From: Alviniconcha marisindica
Lineage: Eukaryota; Mollusca; Gastropoda; Provannidae
NCBI GenBank assembly: GCA_018857735.1
Contig: JABMCL010002628.1
Span: 192,001-256,000, forward strand
Reading direction: 5' to 3'
Length of the DNA: 64,000 nt
A program made the position numbers and the translations under genes. Under the pieces are notes generated by a model. That model had not been told where the DNA came from. It did not search any database and was given only the letters and a program-made list of their open reading frames with translations. This document shows, piece by piece, positions 37,001 through 46,967 of the stretch (position 1 is the first letter of the stretch; each line of letters starts with the position of its first letter).

Positions 37001-40000
37001 GTGTAAAATTCATGAGCTTCATGCTGATTATAGGTAGGTAGTGTTGCTTAATGTCCTCAGATGTCAGTTGACATATTAGGGACAAGCTGAGACCAATGCC
37101 AAAGCATGGTTCAATATAGCTTTACGTCCACAGAAAACCAGAAGGCTCGTTAGGACGGACAGCCCAGGACGGCCACCTCGACTCTCACACAGCTCCTGAA
37201 CTATGAGGATGCTGATTATTATTGCCTGGGGGTAATTTATGTCAGTTTTCTCAGAGAAGTGCTTTCCATGCTTCAGCATAGCACCAATAAAGTTCTTGTA
37301 GTAAGAACTTGGTGATTTCGTCTGACTGCTGCATATCACCGACAGTAATATCATCGGCTGTGAGCAGAGACGTGTTGCAAAAAGTTAATGGGTTAAACCT
37401 TCATACATGAGAAATGAAGGAATAATGCTATGCATGGGCAACATAAACAAAGCATTTTATTTAGACTGGGACTTGCTTTAACACTGCTGTTTAAAACCAC
37501 CCTAAAACTCGAGCAGAAGAGTGGTGGCCCTTGTTGAGGGGTTTATTATGTGGAATGGATAGGTTTTTCAGTAAGAGTGGTCTTTAGCTCTGTGTGGCTC
37601 GGTTGCCTGGTTTGGGTTCTGTTCTACAGAACTTTCACTGACTTTTCCACTTTGCTTGTGCCAATTCTGTTGTTTCTACTGTCTTGTGAAACCTATGCAT
37701 TCTGAGCTGCAAGAAACAATGGTAAATTGTTGGCGTTTCATTGACACAAAAGTGATAAACATTTTCATGTTTCATGTGGCAGCAGCCATGTAACAACCAA
37801 ACAGCGCTTTAACCGCTTTGGTGGTTATTCAAAATATGCTGTGTAGAGCTGCAGTCACATATTCCATCAGATACGACTAGAGCGCAAATGCAGAGAATAG
37901 TGCTTTAGTTGCCATTATGAGGTGCTTAGGGCTCATCTCAAGATGAGGTGCTCAACTAGTGTTCGTATAAACAACATATAAAATTATGGACTACAGTAGG
38001 AGTACAATGAACAGACAGCAGTTCTGATCCTGATTTTCAAGCTGACTTGGACAATAATGTGGACTTGCAGAGTCTGCTGATGGTGTTTGCTCACCTGATA
38101 AACCTGCAGCTGGACGCTGTGTTGGAGTTCCTGACCAGCGTGCCTGGGCCCACCGGCAAACCAGCGCTGGAGTTTGTTCTGGTTGAGTGGTGCTCACGGC
38201 AACATCTCTTCTATGGCAGCTATGAACGCAAAGTCAGGTAAGTCGGAAAGAAAGAAAAATCTGCCAGTGTTCTAAAGCAAGATCCAAACACAAAAAAAAA
38301 AAAAAGAAGAAGAGAAAGAACGCTATATATTATGACAAAACACAACATGCACATTTTCAGGGTAATCCCCTTTTCAATCCCCTTTTGCGTTCATATGTGT
38401 TGTTTTAACACATAAACAACAGTTAAAATGGTGAAAATGATATGTAGGATACTTAACTGCTTTTGGTTGAGCTGTCTCGTTATCTTATTTTGGATCAGTT
38501 CAGTCCAGTTTGTTGATTCCGACATGACTGCATGTCATAAGAGCTAGCTTAAAGTCTGTGAAGGTGGGAGGCTAAAGATTCAGTTGATGTGTCCAAGTCT
38601 AGTCATTAAAAAAATTGTTTTAGGGGTACGCGGATTGGCCATCTGGGTCATGGATTCCATAAAAACATTCAATGAACATGACAGTGAAACGTTTATGAAA
38701 TGTTTCCAGAGAAGCCATAATGGTAGAAGGCACATGACCAAACATGTTTGGTTCTACATAATAATAATAATAATAATGGAAACTTGTAAAGTGCCTACCC
38801 TGTGGCTCAAAGCGCTGAACAAGCATACACACATAATGTACATTGAGATGGAAAATGTTATCCCCAAAAATAAATGTGTATATATCGACAAGTGTTCAAG
38901 CATAATTATGCAAAAGATGCACACGCACACACACAAACACACACACACACACAAAGCCATGGGTTTTGCGGTTAAAGCGTTGGATTTTGAGCATGCGTGT
39001 ATCTGACCAAAAAAAGGATTCACATGCACACGCGCACACACACACACACACACATGCACACTCACACACGTACACATCATCATCATAACCATTACAGATC
39101 ATAGACTTATTATTACTGGCTGTGTGTTACTTTGGTGTATCAGAAACCAGGCATAATGCACCCAAGTCATGACCTCGGTAACATTACTCACTTAGAGTGA
39201 ACCACTATGTAGTGTTGAGGAAATGTACGGTGACGTAGTATCTGATCAAAGTGCATCTCGGCAAATGATGAGGATTGACTTGCTCTCTTCCAGCTCACTG
39301 GCCCTGGCCAAATTGCTCCGTCACGCCATCATGACCAATGATCCACGACTGCACAACATCGTCGTACTCGGGGAGCCCATAGAGTCCTCATCGCCAGGGA
39401 TTCGCACGCGATCCAAAGCCAAAGCTTGTGAGTGGCATGCTGCACTGAGTTGATAGAATGCTGCACTTAGCAGACTGATATTTTTCCTCAGCAATGAGCC
39501 ACACCCACCTTACAGTCAGTAGAGCCTTATCAGTTGTTGATCACTTTTATAAAGCGCTGTTCTTCACTCTCGAACGGACTCACTGCACTCTTGTCGTATG
39601 TGATTCTTAATGAGTGACTAGCTTTTAAGAGTGCATTTTGAGTATCCACTGAAGTGGTGTACTTGCAGCGCTGTTAGGTTGTTACATCACTAACTGAAAT
39701 CTGACGCTTGCATTCTCAAAGGCTCTTGAATGCCTGTTAACGTGTGTCTGTCAGAACATTACTGGTCTGACACAGACAGCACATACATCAGCAAACTGAT
39801 CTCTTCAGTCAACACGGCCGACAGGTCACGTAATCACAGAAAGGGGATTTTAATTGATTGCTGCTCATACTGTCAATGTGTTACAGTGCTTATCATAGTA
39901 TGGAAGATTATGGAACTGATGCATGCCAGACAGATACAGTGCATGCCGTACAGATACGTACCACGGATAATCATTTAATGGTCACAAAACTGAAAGCCAG

Positions 40001-43000
40001 ATTAGGCACCACGCTGACTTGCAGTCATTCTTAGTGCACTTGGTCAAGGCCGGTCATGAGATCAAAACTACAGAAGTCTCAGTCTTGGAAAGTGATGGAA
40101 AAAATGGCCCCAGGTCAGTCTTTCCCATCTTGCTTTCGATTTCGTAATCTGACGTGACCTTCATGAATATTCTTTACAATGGTGCATAACAGATGGTGTG
40201 CAGTAAGATTGTGTGTATGTCTGTGTGTGTGTGTGTGTGCGTGTGCATGCTTGTGTGTATGTGTGTGTGTGTGCTTGTGTGTATGTGTGTGTGTGTGTAT
40301 GTCTGTGTGTGTGTGTGCTTGTGTGTATGTCTGTGTGTGCTTGTGTGTATGTCTGTGTGTGTGTGTGTGCTTGTGTGTATGTCTGTGTGTGCTTGTGTGT
40401 ATGTCTCTGTGTGTGTGTGTGCTTGTGTGTATGTCTGTGTGTGTGCTTGTGTGTATGTCTGTCTGTGTGTGTGTCTGTGTGTGTGTGTGCGTGCAGCTCC
40501 TGAGCAATGGACAGAGATCCCTGCGCTGGTCAAGATGTACAAGCTCCTCATCAACGAGCTGTCCAATCAGATTGAAGCGTCACTGGCCAAACAGGAAGAA
40601 GAGGATGAGGACAACGATGATGATGATGATGATGTGAGTTTGCCCTGCTGTAGGCTCCATTCTGAAAGTAGTCTTCTGTACCCAAACTACTGTTAATAAA
40701 AGCCAGTTGTTTTAGGAATATTTTCATGTTTGTTTGGTGATCCATTGCATTTGCAGTCTGTTTAAAAACAACACAAAAAGCAAATTTTTGTGTGCGTGTT
40801 TTTAATACCTCAGCTAAAACCTGGAGATTAGTACCTCATCTAAAACCTGGAGATTAGTACCTCCGCTAAAACCTGGAGATTCACCCAGTGGTGGGTGAGA
40901 ATGTGGCACATGTAACCATTTTCCCTTGCTTGTACATAGTGTCGTACATACAGGCACAGTGTTACCCAACATTCTTGCTGCTGCCCCTGACTTCATAGGT
41001 TTCTGCAAAGGTGTTTGTCATGAAGATCACTATGGCCAAAAGTAATCCATCCTATCATAGGATACCACCATTTTCAAACACAGGGCCCTTGGAATCTCTG
41101 GCACATAATTTCACCCAAAAAATGTTACCCGCTTCCACTCGTGAAAAAACTGCTTTTTGCTGCTGCTTGCCGCACTCGGGCTGCTTGTGGTTCCAGAACA
41201 GCATCGAGGAGGACGAGGAGGAGCTGGGGGGTGGGGAGGGAGCAGGCAACCAATCACTGGCCAGTCTGCTGGAGGAATTCTCGGGCAACTACGAAGGTGA
41301 GCCATGCAAGGAACTGCCACTGGGCCTTGCGTTTTTGTTGCATCGCTTGCCAAATTTCACATCGTTTATTGTTGTTTCTCTACTCCATTTTTTTTCTTTT
41401 TTCTCCTCCATTTTATTTGTATACTTTTTACCTTTGTTATGTTGAGTTGTGTCTAATTATCCTTTTTTTTGTGTGTGTGTGTGGAATTCGAGGGACCCAA
41501 AAGGCGCATTTTCGTTTTATGCCTTATTATGGAAAAAATGTTAAAAAATTTATAGATTTTTTTATGTTGATTTTTTTCCTTTAATCAATTTGAATTATTT
41601 TGATTTAAAAAAAAGAGAAAAAAAAGGAGTTGGTTCTTTAAGAGCTGCTCAGTCTTCACAGGTAAAGGCAGGGGGCTGCAGATTGTGAAGTGCTAAGAGG
41701 CAGGTGGGATTGGGATGATGGAGATGGAAAAACAGTGAAGCTTATATAAACAAAACAGGACTTTCCACTGTATCTTTTGAACCAACGATTCCTTTGCAAC
41801 CAAACTTACAGTAAATCGTCATAAAAAGATCCTGAAAAGAATGGATCGCTGTGTTCAAGGTCATGGTCACAGTTTTGAAAATTCATTGAATATTTGTCAG
41901 TCCTGTAATTTCTGTACCACTGATATCGTAGCAACCAATGTAGGTGTGCTGATGTGCCGTTACTGATAACCAGATTAAGTGCAGACAAAGTGGGCATATG
42001 TTCGTAGCATACTGACAGATAACAGGGACTTGCAGTATCCAGGCACACAAGGGGACCAGCTTCCTCATCCTGACCACATGTATATATATTTGAAAGCTTA
42101 TTCTATTTTAGCCATGGGCCTAGAGGAGGAAGATGATGACGACCCGGACACTGTTAACGACCCCATCAACCAGGTGGATTTACAGGTAAAAATGTTGAAT
42201 GTTGACGTGTATGTCAGCATATGGTTGTTTTATGTTTTGACAGCCTGCAAAGATAACCCGTGACAAGGATTTGCTCATGGGAGATGTTTCATGTCATTTG
42301 TGCATGCGTGGATAAATTGTTCTGTGAAGTTTATCTTTGCTCTTATCTTACACAGTGACAGTGAAACAGAGAAGAGAGAATCGGAAAACGATGGAGAAAC
42401 AAAAGGTCAAAAACACAGGATACAGGATCTTTAGAAAAATCAGCTCTTGACTCTCTAGTCCTTAAGTTTTGCATGGGGAGAGGGGCGGGAGGGGTCACAT
42501 GACAAACAAATGTAGCTGTGTCAATAGCAGAGAACATTGCAACAGTGTTAAAAAAACACAATGGTAGGTGCCACTTTAAATCATGTCTTACGGTAAAGAC
42601 TTGCCAAGTTTACAGTGTATTGCAAAACTGAAAAAAAAACAGTTGTTTGTTTTTTAAATAATAATAATTAAAAGTATTTCTACAATGCAAAATCAAGTCT
42701 GGAGAGACTATTCTAAGCATATAGACGCATGTATGTTAACGAGAACTGAAATACGAGGAAAGAAATCCAGGGAACCCAGAAATATGTTTGTCACTCTGTG
42801 TTTTGAGTTATCAGTGTTTGTTGAAGTGTGCTTCACAGCAGTTCACATCCAGTCACAGGATGGAGGAATGTTAAAGAAACAGAAAGAGTGTTTTTTAAAC
42901 TAAGCGGCCCCAAAAGTGTGGTCCTTTGGTAGAGCTCCAGTCACACACCAAGCCTCACTTTCCGGCACCTTCCTCCAAACTCGGCCAAAATTGGTTACAC

Positions 43001-43554
43001 CACTGAAGAGGCACTCTTTATCTCTGCACATCCATCCGTGCACGCTGTCGGCATTCAAACAATTTTGGTTTTATTTGTGATGGCGTAAGCGATGTGGACT
43101 GTTGCAAAAGAAATTCCAGATATAATTTGAGTTGCTAGTTACGAACTTACTGCTATTTGAGCACCAACAAATACCAGCCACTCGTGGCATAACCAGTTAT
43201 GGCTATGGCCCTCCAAAAGGTTTGGTTACTAACACGAGTGTGAAACTGAAAGCAACATGGCATTGAAGCACACGTATTAACATGAGGCGCGTTCAGTTAC
43301 GTCTCGATTCAAACAGTTTGGGTTTTATTTGTGTAACCGTAACCAGTTATGGCAGTGGTTGGAGGAAGGATGTCGTAAACCAGTGCTTGGACTTTGGAGC
43401 CCAGTCAGAATATTTGCCTGTCCACTTTTCATTTCAGGCTTACCTGACAGAGTTTCTGCGCACGTTATCGACGGACAGCTGCTACAGCTTATTCAGCGCC
43501 CACCACAACCCTGCTGAAATTCAAGTCCTGCGCACCATCAGCATCAACGTCTGA
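18799..43554 (+). CDS. IPO9: Importin-9 (complete, 25 coding exons)
   Basis: Importin-beta family receptor that carries histones H2A-H2B, ribosomal proteins and other basic cargo into the nucleus and is governed by Ran-GTP. Exons: 18799-18934, 20947-21095, 21307-21498, 22216-22323, 22947-23033, 23922-24041, 24629-24729, 25531-25589, 26247-26398, 27238-27336, 28466-28572, 29753-29892, 31503-31581, 31998-32226, 33094-33172, 33620-33768, 34907-35032, 35248-35320, 36720-36922, 38071-38237, 39294-39427, 40497-40633, 41197-41296, 42112-42185, 43438-43554. They total 3117 nt, 1038 aa; human IPO9 is 1041 aa. Phases agree at every junction. Diagnostic blocks: [74 protein letters not shown] and GIRTRSK. 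Residues about 1-115 form the importin-beta N-terminal region and HEAT repeats follow. The acidic patches near residues 930-990 match the family's acidic loop. The exon 3 end is uncertain (see findings). Confidence 0.96.
24730..25530 (+). other. IPO9: U12-type (minor spliceosome) intron 7 of IPO9
   Basis: The donor reads GTATCCTTC (24730-24738), matching the U12 consensus RTATCCTTT at eight positions. A perfect U12 branch site TTCCTTGAC sits at 25513-25521, with the branch adenosine about 10 nt from the acceptor (AG at 25529-25530). The splice joins TT and C to restore Phe in SAEFYVRT, exactly as the protein family requires. The other introns examined lack both signals. Confidence 0.88.
25586..25848 (+). 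repeat. 52-bp tandem array starting at the IPO9 exon 8 donor
   Basis: Five copies with a 52-base period; GGTAGG occurs at 25589, 25641, 25693, 25745 and 25797. The unit starts with the last exon bases and donor (GATG|GTAGGCTGTTAC) and ends in CTCAGTCTACATTTACATT. Each copy therefore contains a replica of the real 5' splice site. Confidence 0.9.
26588..27237 (+). repeat. About 58-bp tandem array ending at the IPO9 exon 10 acceptor
   Basis: About 11 diverged copies of a unit with GATGAGGATGTCATGATTG, GAGGAAAACCAGGTTTATG and ATACATTGTGACTGCAGTG. The last copy runs into the real acceptor (GCTATGTTGACAG|ATT), which aligns to TTGTGACTGCAG|TGA of the unit, so most copies carry an acceptor-like CAG. 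The array fills most of intron 9. Confidence 0.85.
27498..27611 (+). other. IPO9: Possible in-frame cassette exon in IPO9 intron 10
   Basis: A 114-nt open segment (38 codons, no stop) lies between a T-rich tract plus ATTTAAG acceptor and an AAG|GTGATG donor. It would fit between the phase-0 exons 10 and 11 without changing frame. Human IPO9 has no counterpart at this point, since family homology continues directly from exon 10 to exon 11, so it is not included in the main model. It could equally be chance. Confidence 0.25.
28567..29690 (+). repeat. Tandem duplication (about 585 and 540 bp) beginning at the IPO9 exon 11 donor
   Basis: The segment starting GCACTG|GTCAGTTTAAG at 28567 recurs from about 29153 with roughly 95 percent identity by eye. 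The copied part includes the last six exon bases and the donor, so a decoy donor sits near 29159. Copy 1 ends with a 33-bp subrepeat (CTGCTATACAAATCCCC) in triplicate; copy 2 has one. Confidence 0.88.
31222..31308 (-). repeat. Interspersed repeat MITE-1, inverted copy in IPO9 intron 12
   Basis: The reverse complement reads ATCCAAACACATAAAAGG, then CTATTTATTAGGACAAAAC and ACAACACATGAATTTT, the same order as the other MITE-1 copies. Confidence 0.65.
31640..31960 (+). repeat. CT-rich low-complexity tract filling IPO9 intron 13
   Basis: Runs of (TC)n, C-rich and (TG)n sequence between exons 13 and 14. They produce long artefactual reading frames on both strands. Confidence 0.85.
32280..32445 (+). 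repeat. 60-bp tandem repeat, about 2.8 copies, IPO9 intron 14
   Basis: Units beginning CAGTGTTAGGATGG, CAGTGTTATTAGG and CTGTGTTAGTAGGG start at about 32280, 32340 and 32400, each with GGACCCCAGGCAAA-like cores. A G run precedes the array. Confidence 0.8.
34110..34906 (+). repeat. About 46-bp tandem array built from the IPO9 exon 17 acceptor and exon start
   Basis: About 18 copies of a unit GCAG|GTAGCATTAGATC then TGCTGGCAACATTGGTG then TTTGTTTGGTGT. Exon 17 itself begins CAG|GTAGCATTGGATC then TGCTGGCAACAGTGGTG, so the array has amplified the real 3' splice site together with about 30 bases of coding sequence. The array becomes progressively more exon-like to the right and abuts the exon. 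Copies on the left lost the C of CAG (GGAGGTAGTG). Confidence 0.92.
35590..35955. mobile_element. MITE-2 copy in IPO9 intron 18
   Basis: The left end carries CAGCCTTCCTCCAACCACTG and ATTGGTTATGGC. The right end carries CAGAGTTTGGAAGAAGGTGC and an inverted AAGCGCTTGGA-like outer block. An inner block ACAGATGTGCAGAGGTAAAG is shared with the copies at 42935-43400 (inverted) and 53320-54020. No ORF is seen. Confidence 0.7.
36045..36385 (+). repeat. 30-bp tandem array, about 11 copies, IPO9 intron 18
   Basis: The unit is ATAGTGAAAAGCAGAAAAAG plus GTTGCTCTTT. Because 30 is a multiple of three, frames stay open on both strands; these are not genes. There are no spacers between units, so it is not a CRISPR array. 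Confidence 0.93.
37033..37215 (+). repeat. Interspersed repeat family C, copy in IPO9 intron 19
   Basis: Starts after a GTAGGTAGT run with GTTGCTTAATGTCCTCAG, then CAGTTGACATATTAGGG, then CTTTACGTCCACAGAAAACC. It is the inverse of the sequence at 5690-5950. Confidence 0.6.
38262..38520 (+). repeat. Interspersed repeat MITE-1, long copy in IPO9 intron 20
   Basis: Shares with the copy at 63660-63850 the ordered blocks GATCCAAACACA, GAACGCTATATATTATGAC, TTTTCAGGGTAATCCCC, CAACAGTTAAAATGGTG and CTTTTGGTTGAGCTGT. The two copies define a consensus of at least 185 bases. An A-rich insertion interrupts the first arm. Confidence 0.7.
40205..40494 (+). repeat. Compound (TG)n minisatellite abutting the IPO9 exon 22 acceptor
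   Basis: About 290 bases of (TG)n interrupted by CT and AT steps (TGTGTATGTCTGTG units) end directly at GCGTGCAG|CTCC. There is no ordinary pyrimidine tract between array and exon. The dinucleotide run gives long false reading frames on both strands. Confidence 0.93.
40596..42160 (+). other. IPO9: Acidic loop of importin-9 spread over exons 22-24
   Basis: The end of exon 22 encodes [13 protein letters not shown], the start of exon 23 [10 protein letters not shown], and exon 24 [10 protein letters not shown]. Human IPO9 has an acidic insertion at the same place, between NELSN and the final QAYLTDF segment. Acidic loops in importin-beta receptors help bind basic cargo such as histones; that role here is by homology. 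The GAT repeat coding for the Asp run could vary in length. Confidence 0.85.
42935..43400. mobile_element. MITE-2 copy ending about 40 bp upstream of the last IPO9 exon
   Basis: The left end is CCGGCACCTTCCTCCAAACTC. The right end is GGCAGTGGTTGGAGGAAGG, its approximate inverse, followed by GTAAACCAGTGCTTGGA. An inner CACTCTTTATCTCTGCACAT is the reverse complement of the inner block of the 35590 copy. It occupies the 3' part of intron 24. Confidence 0.7.
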
Positions 43555-43689
43555 CCCGTGGTTTTCATTCCCGTCCCCCCGCACCCCCTTCCCATCCATT
43601 TTAAAACAGTATTTTAGTGGTTTTTTTTTACTTCAGTTCGTATGGTGTCTAAATGCTCAGGAAAGCCCATATGTGTGGTCCTTCCCATC

Positions 43690-44075
43690 TCTCAAAAGTT
43701 TGCCTTTGAAACAGTCCCAGTGCTGGTCTGATTGCAATGGACGTGTCAAATCCTGGGCAGTAGTTGACAGCTGCCTTTAAAGGGCACGGCTCATTCCATT
43801 GCCAGTAGAACGGTTCCAGTGCTGGTCTGATTGCAATTGACATGTCATGTCCTAGGCAGTAGTCGACAGCTGCCTTTAAAGGGCATGGCTCATTCCATTG
43901 CCAGTTGAGCAGTTCCGGTGCTTGTCTGATTTCAGTTGACATGTCGTGTCCTAGGCAGTAGTCGACAGCTGCCTTTAAAGGGCACGGCTCATTCCGTTGC
44001 TAGTAGAACGGTTCCAGTGCTGGTCTGACTGGCAATGGATGTGTTGTGTCCTTTAAAGGCAGTTGTCTACCTCTG
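43690..44075 (+). repeat. 99-bp tandem repeat, about 3.7 copies, IPO9 3' UTR
   Basis: CAGTGCTGGTCTG-like starts occur at 43718, 43817, 43916 and 44015, an exact 99-base period. Each unit contains GACAGCTGCCTTTAAAGGG, which is nearly palindromic. Since 99 is divisible by three, an artefactual minus-strand frame of 97 codons results. Confidence 0.92.
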
Positions 44076-44466
44076 CTATTTTTTAAATATTTTTTTTAGC
44101 ACCTATTCTGCAGACAGTTGATGGTGTTACATCCTTGGCTTTTAACCCTTGACCCTGCAGGTAATGTTTCAAGCTCCCCAACACTTCAGATCTTCCAAGG
44201 TGCAAGCCCCTTTGCTGTGGTTGCTTTAACCCACCAGCCTTATTTGCTGGATTGTTGTCCGTTGACTTCAGCCTGTTCGGGACGGCAGACCCACAAAGGA
44301 ATGCTTCAAAAGTGGATGTCGATCATCGTCACTGGCCAAAATGGACTTCCCTTTCCCACCTTTTTACTTACGCATACATTTACATTTGTAAAACAAAGTG
44401 TTCATACTGTTGATGCAATAACTCTCAGCACTTTGGCTGTGCCGTGTTGTGATTGATTGCAGGCCA

Positions 44467-44512
<46 letters not shown>

Positions 44513-46961
44513 CTACACTCATCTGCCATACATGTGTGTTCAGTTTGCAGGATGTTTTAAAAATCTTTATCTCCAGAGTTTTATTGAGTTTGATCATTTT
44601 AACATGTTTGCCCATCTGTACAGCCAGTGTCATTGAACGGCATTGCGGCATTCCATCGAGCTTTCATTTGATATAGGAGGGAGGCTGAAGAATTTAGCAG
44701 GTGGATGATCTGGATTCATTTATGAGGGTTAACATGCCAGAACAGATTATATGCTTTCTTCCCTGCAGTACAGATAGTCCGTTTGGGGAGCTTACCCTCT
44801 CCATCACTTTGAAGTTCATGATTTATTACATGTCGCCAAATTGCAGTTGTTTCGGGGTCCTGGTTGTAGATCTTTCCACTGCTGCCATGGACGTCTTACT
44901 TCAGAATAACGAGGACAGATTTTTCATACGTACATCGCTCAGAGTATGATTTTTTTTTTCTCCCTCAGTTTTGGATGTTTTTTCTGTACTGTTTTGTAAG
45001 CTGTATTGTCAGGCAGGAGTGCAATATGGTCTTGCTGATTTTCAATCACCTGATAGCAAATTGCTTTTTGGTCAAATTTTCAGCATGTCTGTAAGTTTGA
45101 AAATCTAATCTACCCCGATAATGTTTCTCAGTAGTTTGCCTGCACAAAACGGCCAATTTTCAGTAGTTTTGGACTCTCTGTCAGCAGTCACACGTTCTGT
45201 GGCATTATTTGGTCATAATAATATTATTTATGCAACATTTTGCATAATAACAAGTTTATTATTTGTAGATTTATTTGACAGCCTTGTTGAGTCCATCAGA
45301 TACGGATGCAGTTGAGTCCACCATGAATTCCACCATCATCATCCGCACATACTATTTCCTCAGTGGATGGCTCTGAAGCTTTCTCCTGCTTTGTTGCAAA
45401 CACGTTTGTACTTTGCTGCTGCACAGACATGCTGTGGCGTACGGAAATGGCACATTTGCATGTGGTGCTGTGCACAAATTCTGAAACTCTTTCGCTCCTT
45501 TGTAGTGCCGGATATTTCTTGCTGTATTTTCCCCGAAAAGTGTGACAAGCAGTCATTCTTTTCTTAATTATTGAAGAAAAAAGAAGTGTTCCTCAGCTTT
45601 AAACTTCAGAATTCCAACAGCATTAACAAATCAGAATTTAGAAAATTTGGGGAAATAAAGTTTCCTTTTTCAAGGCCAGGTAACTTTGGGGAATATGGCT
45701 TTTTGGAAAGCTGGGGTATAGGGCTTTTTGACAGGTTGGGTCATTTCATGATAATGAGCAGCAACAGATAATCTCATCTGCAGAATGGGGATTTGGAACA
45801 AAAAAGTCTGGGAGGCCAAACGATGGATGGTAATTTTTAAAAACTATTATTTAACTTGAAGCCTCTCCCGGAATGATTCAGATCACTGTGTCACAGAAGT
45901 GCTCAAATTGTGTGCATAACTGAGCAGTAACGAGAGCTCGTAAAATAGCCATCCTCAGGTTGCCGTGCATGGTTGATGGGACACTAAAATCCAAGAACTA
46001 ACAAAGTAACATTGTTTGGGAAAATGGTCTTTAAGCTTGGGAATTTGAGCAAGCAATCCTGCATGATCCCTGCGTAATGTAGGAATGGCTGAACTCGTCT
46101 GTAAGTAAGCTGTGTGGTCTTTGATGTCAAAAGACCCATGGGTAGATTCTACTGAGAAACATCAATCCTGTTAAGAAACTGCTTGAAGGGTCATTAATTG
46201 TCATCTGCTTACCACTGTTACTGTGCACGAATTGGACTTCTTTTGTGATTTTGTCTTTGTATGCAGATCGCTGCCTAGACGAATGATATTTACTTATGAT
46301 GATCTTCTAAATTGTTCAATTCACTTTCTGTAGTCTGTTGGATGTGAAGATCCATTGGTCATTTAAACATACTGAAGCAGTTACATCTATAGGGAAGTAT
46401 TGCTGGACATTCTTATTCTGGTCATCCTGGCTTGTACATATGTTTTGCCTGTACAGGGTGTGTATGTGCGCGTGTCTGTGTATGCGTCTGGGTTCTACGT
46501 GATGTCAGGTAGCACAAGATCCTGAAGTATAATGATTGTACAGTTGTGATTCGTTTTGTTATTGTACTTTAAATTTAGTTTGACCTGTTCCGCTCTTTAG
46601 GCCCTTATTTATTCCTACACTTTATCTAACCAGTACCTTTGAATCTAATATACAGATCAGGAAGCAAAATTGCACGGGATTTCAGGCATCCAGAAATGAA
46701 AACATTTACCATATCAGGTAGTAGTATTTGCAACATGTGTTTCCAGTAATATTTTTCATTACACTAAAAAAGAAAAGTTAACAGCACCAGCTCAGGCCTT
46801 GGAAAGCGTAACATACAACACTGTTTTGACTTCTGTCTTGTGGAACAGGAATGTTGACAAAGTGCATCAGCTGAAAATACTATACATGTATCATTTGCCA
46901 GAAATCACACACAGGCAAGCAACAAAGATGTCATTTTAGTAGGATGAATTATTGTTCAGAA

Positions 46962-46967
46962 AATAAA
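46962..46967 (+). promoter_or_regulatory. IPO9: Candidate IPO9 poly(A) signal
   Basis: AATAAA lies about 3.4 kb after the stop codon, shortly before the plus strand loses its T-rich sense-strand character. Other AATAAA hexamers exist, so this is a best guess. Confidence 0.35.

Noticed and set aside
40115..40696. Several overlapping Cys/Val-rich or His/Thr-rich ORFs
   Set aside because: All are readings of the (TG)n tract next to IPO9 exon 22. Only 40497-40633 is coding.
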